Shown piece after piece: positions 60,214 through 64,000 of a stretch of DNA of 64,000 nucleotides. Origin of the DNA: Cyclobacteriaceae bacterium (GTDB taxonomy: Bacteria > Bacteroidota > Bacteroidia > Cytophagales > Cyclobacteriaceae); assembly GCA_023151255.1 (NCBI GenBank), contig JAKLJG010000003.1, positions 1 through 64,000 of the forward strand, written 5' to 3'. Position 1 is the stretch's first letter. Every line of letters begins with the position of its first letter. Under the pieces are notes generated by a model that did no database searches, had not been told where the DNA came from, and saw only the letters and a program-made list of their open reading frames with translations. The position numbers and the translations under genes were made by a program.

Positions 60214-60705
60214 TTACCTGACAAAGGTTTGATTGGCCCAGGTAAAAAACTCCACCAGGCTGAAAATCCGGATTTCTTTGTTCCTGTTTGTTTGGGTGGT
60301 ATACTTTTGCTGGCTTACCGCATCCTTCAGCCAGTTAAGGGCACCGGCTTTCCAGCCGACTCCGTCAATCAAAATCAGGATGGATGTTTCGGGCATCGCT
60401 TCAATGGCATTCAGGTACAGGTACGGCAATTTTTCATCTACCGACCCAGCCACCTGTTGCCACTTGCATTCGATGCGCATTTGCAACTGATATTTTTTGG
60501 AGAGAAGCAGGAACTCGGTGTTGCCGCGGTGTCCGTAAATTGTAGTAAAGGGTACATTTTCAAGTAATAACTCTTCGCCAAACTTTTTTTTGTGTTTCTC
60601 CCACACCCGGTAATTGACCAATTGAAATCCTTTACCGGTTAACACGGTTTTTACGGCTACTTCCAGTTGGTTTCCGGTAACGTTGCTTTTTGTTCCCTTT
60701 TCCAT
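60214..60705 (-). CDS. PD-(D/E)xK nuclease superfamily protein, candidate restriction endonuclease
   Basis: 163 residues. The core TEFLLLSKKYQLQMRIECKWQQ has the (D/E)-x(n)-ExK pattern of PD-(D/E)xK nucleases, followed by GSVDEKLPYLYLNAIEAMP and a basic C-terminus. It starts one base after the stop of the adenine methyltransferase, in the same direction. Such a pair is the usual layout of a small type II restriction-modification system. The cleavage activity itself is inferred. Confidence 0.75.
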   Translation of the reverse strand: MEKGTKSNVTGNQLEVAVKTVLTGKGFQLVNYRVWEKHKKKFGEELLLENVPFTTIYGHRGNTEFLLLSKKYQLQMRIECKWQQVAGSVDEKLPYLYLNAIEAMPETSILILIDGVGWKAGALNWLKDAVSQQKYTTQTNRNKEIRIFSLVEFFTWANQTFVR

Positions 60706-61692
60706 CTAACCGACAGCGTAATTGGTTACGATGATTTCATTGATTGCCCCTCGCTTTTTGGGGTTGGAGTTGATCAGGCGCTTGGCGGGAACCCGCGCAA
60801 TATGAAAGCCCCGGTACAGGTCGTCAAAAAAAGTGTCTTTCCGATCATGATTTTTCGGGTCGGAATTGCTGAGCATCACCTTGGCTCCTTTTCTATCCAA
60901 TTGTTTAAAAAGCCGGGCAAGTTCTACCTGCTCGTTATCGGCAAAAACCTGCCGGCTGTATGAAGTAAAGTTTGCCGTTTTGCTGAGGGGCCGGTAGGGC
61001 GGGTCGAAGTAAACGAATGATTCAGCTTTTAAATCGGCAATTACCTGCCGGAAGTCGGCCCGTTTTATCTCGGCAATCTGCAACACGTGGTGTACGGCCA
61101 GCAGGTTTTGTTCATCGCAAATAGTGGGGTTCACGTAATCGCCTGCCGGTGAATTGAATTCGCCTTTGGAGTTCACCCGGTACAAGCCATTGTAGCAGGT
61201 GCGGTTCAGGAAGATCAGTTGTGCCGCCCGGGGAAACCATTGTTCGGAGTACTTGTCGTAATCAATGTTAAAGCGCTGCAGGTTGTAGTTGGCGCGCTGG
61301 TCGTAGTAAAACTCAGTGCGTTGCTTTTTATCCAGTTTCAGGTAATTTTTCTGGTAGCGGTATAAAAAGTCGAGCAGCTTGGAAACATCCTGCTGGATGA
61401 CACGGTAGGTCAGGATAAGTTCTTCGTTAATATCGTACAGGTAGGCGCTGTCAATGCCGTACTGCTGGGCGATGTTGAAGAAAACCGCGCCACTGCCCAA
61501 AAAAGGTTCATAAAAGGTTTTCAGTTTTTGTTGCCGGAGTTGCCTGGGGTAGAACTGCTGAAATTTTTCGATGAGCTGCCCCTTGCCTCCGGCCCATTTT
61601 AAGAAGGGTTTGGCTGCGGCCTGGTGCTGACGAGGCAGCTTTTGTCCTGCTAATACGTTGAGGCGGGCATTGAGTTTTTTCGGAGGAGCCAA
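60706..61692 (-). CDS. D12-class DNA adenine-N6 methyltransferase (Dam/DpnM type)
   Basis: 328 residues, TTG start at 61692 (the frame upstream ends at a stop without another start). Class D12 motifs: SAM site KPFLKWAGGKGQLIEKF near residue 28, the target loop FLNRTCYNGLYRVN and the catalytic VYFDPPY near residue 218. Members methylate GATC or similar. It pairs with the following PD-(D/E)xK gene, so it most likely protects host DNA from that enzyme. Confidence 0.92.
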   Translation of the reverse strand: MAPPKKLNARLNVLAGQKLPRQHQAAAKPFLKWAGGKGQLIEKFQQFYPRQLRQQKLKTFYEPFLGSGAVFFNIAQQYGIDSAYLYDINEELILTYRVIQQDVSKLLDFLYRYQKNYLKLDKKQRTEFYYDQRANYNLQRFNIDYDKYSEQWFPRAAQLIFLNRTCYNGLYRVNSKGEFNSPAGDYVNPTICDEQNLLAVHHVLQIAEIKRADFRQVIADLKAESFVYFDPPYRPLSKTANFTSYSRQVFADNEQVELARLFKQLDRKGAKVMLSNSDPKNHDRKDTFFDDLYRGFHIARVPAKRLINSNPKKRGAINEIIVTNYAVG

Positions 61693-61845
61693 TTGGAAAA
61701 CAGATTTTACGCTAGTTAAGCTTAATTACATTAAGGTTAAATAATGAAATTCTTATTTAACCTTGCAATACCACGTTTTGGGTTGTTAATTGGTCTTCCT
61801 TTAATTGTAAGTCGTGTTTTTTCAGTTCGTCATTTATTTTCGGGG

Positions 61846-61913
61846 AAAGCACACTCTTTTGCAAGCCTTGCACTGTGCGTTGGCATGTAGCAGCTTGCAA
61901 ATGTGTGTGCTTT
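61846..61913. repeat. long imperfect palindrome at the edge of the accessory block
   Basis: Left arm 61846-61866 and right arm 61893-61913 are inverted copies of AAAGCACAC-nnn-TTTGCAAGC with 2 mismatches in 21, around a 26-bp loop. It is 3' of the DinB gene (minus strand). This folded-site-plus-gene layout resembles recombination sites of gene cassettes. The rest of the 242-bp gap from 61693 holds no gene. Confidence 0.65.
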
Positions 61914-61923
61914 AGAGGCTTGT

Positions 61924-61933
61924 TATTCAATAA
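61924..61933. repeat. 10-bp direct repeat, left copy
   Basis: TATTCAATAA, just beyond the DinB stop codon (stop at 61935). It recurs at 62520-62529 at the 3' end of the GNAT-cupin gene, framing the DinB gene. Confidence 0.5.
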
Positions 61934-61934
61934 T

Positions 61935-62459
61935 TTACTGATTTAATACTCTTTGATATTTCCTAAAACCACCTATAAAATCTTTATATTGTTTAGCTAT
62001 TACCCTTGCTATTTGGGCTATATGACTTAGGTCGTGTGTAGTCCAAGTTGAAATTATGTGTTGCAGATTCACTTCGCCAAGTTCTGGATGCATAGCAGTT
62101 TTTGCAAAATCCGATTCTTGTAGATTAAATGACAAAAGTTCTGAAGTATTCTTTGTACGAAGTTCCCGAAATTTCATCAGAAGAAACGAAAGATCATTTT
62201 TTTCTGCAATTTCGAAATGTGCCTGTAAATCTATAGGTGTTAGCTTCTTTTCAATAGCTTCACTTAGGATAATTTTTGTTCTTGTCAACCATTCCGTCTC
62301 TTCGCAAATAATTAAGTGTGCAAGCACTTCCTTTGCTGTCCATGTGTTTCCGCCCTCATTGTGGTTTGTCCAATCTTCACTAAGATTTTGAAGCATTGCT
62401 GAAATTACATTTGGTGTGCTTTCCAGAATTTCTAATGATTTTTCAAGTGAGAATTTCAT
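61935..62459 (-). CDS. DinB-family metalloenzyme-like protein
   Basis: 174 residues from ATG 62459 (an earlier in-frame ATG at 62510 overlaps the repeat copy). Four-helix DinB fold: NEGGNTWTAKEVLAHLIICE, then the typical second helix, and HDLSHIAQIARVIAKQYKD with metal-binding His residues. DinB members include bacillithiol S-transferases and other thiol-dependent enzymes; activity here is unknown. The region is visibly AT-richer than the rest of the window. Confidence 0.8.
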   Translation of the reverse strand: MKFSLEKSLEILESTPNVISAMLQNLSEDWTNHNEGGNTWTAKEVLAHLIICEETEWLTRTKIILSEAIEKKLTPIDLQAHFEIAEKNDLSFLLMKFRELRTKNTSELLSFNLQESDFAKTAMHPELGEVNLQHIISTWTTHDLSHIAQIARVIAKQYKDFIGGFRKYQRVLNQ

Positions 62460-62519
62460 ATTAATTGCTGTTAATTTTAGTGTGTAATGCATTGCGCTTT
62501 GTAATTGCAATTTGAAAAA

Positions 62520-62529
62520 TATTCAATAA
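62520..62529. repeat. 10-bp direct repeat, right copy
   Basis: TATTCAATAA across the stop codon of the GNAT-cupin gene. Identical to 61924-61933; the 596-bp interval contains just the DinB gene and its leader. Confidence 0.5.
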
Positions 62530-63392
62530 GGACGCCCCCCTGCCACATTTGATGTAATATTGATACCCATTATTAATAATTCCACGTCACCATTGGCTTT
62601 CGGACAATGTTCTACTCCTTTTGGAACAATAAGCATATCGTCTTTGTACATTTCAATGTTTTTATCTCGTAACTGAATAGTCATATGTCCTTTGAAGAGA
62701 ATGAAAAGTTCATCCTGGTCGTCATGCTTATGCCATTTAATCTCGCCATTTCCTTTTGCCAGCTTAATCAGCTGACCATTTGCGCTACCAATAACTTTCT
62801 GATTCCAATATTCATTGATAGTAGTAAACTCTTGATTGATGTTTACCTTTTCTAAGGCATCAAGTGGTTCTCTGAACTGGTTAACATTTAATTCCAATAA
62901 TGCCACATTTAAATTTCGGTGTTGTATAGGCAATTCTCCTGTTCCGGGAGTTGTGTAGTTTTCAATAAACTCAAAACCATAACTCTTGTAATAAGATATT
63001 ATCTTGTCATTATCCGCCCATGTATCCATACGGATATATGAGCGTTTTATTTCCACCGCAAAGCGAATTGCCCAATCCAGAACTAATCTGAACAATTTCT
63101 CACCCTTGAACTTTTGATTCAGTACTATGCGGTGTAAATAAACAGCATTGCCTTGTTCCTTCTCTCGCCATATCAATTCATCATTGTAGCAAATACTAAA
63201 AATGCCAAGAACGTTCTGATCTCTGACTATCTTGAATAAAAGTGCGTTCTGTATATCTGATTTTACAAAATCTTTATCATAGCTGTTCCAACCGATATAA
63301 CCATTTTGTTTTTGAAAATGAATTGCTTCCTCAAAGAGTTGGTAAATGAGTGGCAAATCGTCTGTTGTAGCATTTATGATTGATGTATTCAT
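62523..63392 (-). CDS. GNAT acetyltransferase fused to a cupin domain
   Basis: 289 residues. Residues 1-165 form a GNAT N-acetyltransferase (NATTDDLPLIYQLFEEAI, YLHRIVLNQKFKGEKLFRLV, YYKSYGFEFIENY). Residues about 185-289 form a small cupin (IKWHKHDDQDELFILFKGHM with the HxH...E metal pattern, VPKGVEHCPKANGDVELLI). The two domains normally occur as separate proteins. The end is NVAGGRPY. It lies between two DinB-type genes in the AT-rich right-hand block. Substrate unknown. Confidence 0.85.
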   Translation of the reverse strand: MNTSIINATTDDLPLIYQLFEEAIHFQKQNGYIGWNSYDKDFVKSDIQNALLFKIVRDQNVLGIFSICYNDELIWREKEQGNAVYLHRIVLNQKFKGEKLFRLVLDWAIRFAVEIKRSYIRMDTWADNDKIISYYKSYGFEFIENYTTPGTGELPIQHRNLNVALLELNVNQFREPLDALEKVNINQEFTTINEYWNQKVIGSANGQLIKLAKGNGEIKWHKHDDQDELFILFKGHMTIQLRDKNIEMYKDDMLIVPKGVEHCPKANGDVELLIMGINITSNVAGGRPY

Positions 63393-63408
63393 TGTAATTC
63401 GTACAGTT

Positions 63409-63969
63409 TTATTTGCTTAAAAATTCATCTGTAAAATGTCCCCGTTCTTTTGGCTTTGCGAATTTATCTGCATTGTAGTTGTTTGATTTTCCTTTTGGGA
63501 TAGAGAGTGAGTTCCAATGGACAGCACACATTTTTCCGATGAAAACAATCTGCCCAATGTGGTAGGGGTAATGTGCCAACTGTCGGTTAATAGCTTCCAA
63601 AACTGTATGCCCCTGATTGCGTATGTAAATTATTTTCTCCAAATCTTCATCTTTCAAAGATTTCAGGGTATCCAAAAACACCTTCCACCCTTCATTCCAC
63701 TTGTCCATCATTTCTTGTTTAGTAGAAATGTCGTTTTCAAATTCGGCATCACGGTTTCGCCATCCCTTTTCTCCGTCTGTTGTCAAAAAATCAGTCCAAC
63801 GGCTTAACATATTGCCCCAAAGGTGTTTCACAATAGTGGCAATGCTGTTGCTTTCTTCGTTGTATTGCCAAAAGAGTTTTTCTTCGGGGATTTGGGCAAA
63901 GGTTTTATCGCCCAATAGTTTGTAATACTCAAATTGTTTGGGTACGCTTTCTAAATAATTTGTTTTCAT
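63409..63969 (-). CDS. DUF1572 / DinB-like protein
   Basis: 186 residues: IPEEKLFWQYNEESNSIATI, VKHLWGNMLSRWTDFLTTDG, LAHYPYHIGQIVFIGKM. It has a DinB-like fold with metal-binding His residues in VKHLWGN and AHYPYHIGQ. It is distinct in sequence from the DinB gene at 62 kb. Probably a thiol- or metal-dependent enzyme; unknown substrate. 16 bp upstream of the GNAT-cupin gene, same strand. Confidence 0.85.
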   Translation of the reverse strand: MKTNYLESVPKQFEYYKLLGDKTFAQIPEEKLFWQYNEESNSIATIVKHLWGNMLSRWTDFLTTDGEKGWRNRDAEFENDISTKQEMMDKWNEGWKVFLDTLKSLKDEDLEKIIYIRNQGHTVLEAINRQLAHYPYHIGQIVFIGKMCAVHWNSLSIPKGKSNNYNADKFAKPKERGHFTDEFLSK

Positions 63970-64000
63970 AGCTGTTTATCTTTTGTAGTAAAAAATGATT

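Noticed and set aside
61744-61890. 48-codon ORF (MKFLFNLAIPRFG...) before the adenine methyltransferase
   Set aside because: Its 3' half reads through the long palindrome and it shows no motif; more likely noncoding repeat sequence.
61846-61913. Classical integron attC site
   Set aside because: No convincing RYYYAAC/GTTRRRY core sites at the ends and no integrase in the window; kept only as a cassette-like palindrome.
1-64000. tRNA, rRNA, CRISPR array, transposase
   Set aside because: None recognised by eye: no cloverleaf with GGTTCRANTCC-type arm, no regularly spaced repeats, no DDE or IS200-type ORF.

Overview
The window reads as a chromosomal segment of a Bacteroidota bacterium, most likely order Cytophagales. 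Reasons: a GldJ gliding/type IX secretion lipoprotein, a MurF-alanine racemase fusion, a DUF4175 protein, a SusC/ZnuD-style TonB receptor with an N-terminal carboxypeptidase-regulatory domain, many lipoproteins, weak ribosome binding sites, and several promoters with the Bacteroidota -7 element TAnnTTTG. Coding density is high and convergent genes often touch or overlap at their stops. No tRNA, rRNA, CRISPR array, prophage or transposase gene was found.

Layout. 0-7 kb: the 3' part of a THUMP-like methyltransferase carrying an in-frame palindromic repeat, mfd, gldJ and comF. 7-21 kb: a long plus-strand run with an AhpD-like protein, DUF4175 protein, RsbW-like ATPase, ybeY, mnmG, a methyltransferase, an Ig-like lipoprotein, a TPR protein and a di-haem cytochrome c peroxidase. 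Two parS-like palindromes flank DnaA-box-like sequence just before mnmG, and a 254-bp AT-rich gap at 16.64-16.89 kb holds more DnaA-like boxes, so this part may be close to the replication origin. 21-28 kb: a site-2 protease, amidohydrolase, M20 and S9 peptidases, a spermidine-synthase-like protein and a CDGSH protein.

28.5-35 kb: a fatty-acid beta-oxidation locus. A MarR regulator with its own operator precedes fadN-fadA-fadE, the gene order of the Bacillus fadNAE operon, with a four-helix-bundle (S23) gene inserted before fadE and a heptad-periodic repeat at the 3' end of each fad gene. A decayed stretch follows, then a minus-strand operon of two alpha/beta hydrolases and a fatty-acyl-CoA ligase. 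41-57 kb: cell-envelope and housekeeping genes, including a Rieske protein, M20D and S9 hydrolases, an RlmI-like methyltransferase, HtrA, ispH (apparently starting at ATT), a PorE-like protein, a HisA-like protein lacking a catalytic aspartate, and a TonB receptor/lipoprotein pair where each gene has the same 15-bp palindrome near its start. 57-64 kb: csaA, murF-alr, a two-gene restriction-modification candidate, then an AT-richer block of three minus-strand genes (DinB, GNAT-cupin fusion, DinB) bounded by a long imperfect palindrome and a 10-bp direct repeat, which looks like cassette-type acquired DNA.

The most unusual items are the origin/parS candidate region, the palindrome inside a conserved protein, the HisA-like protein without its catalytic Asp, the ATT start of ispH, the paired palindromic operators of the metal-receptor locus, and the cassette block at the right end.
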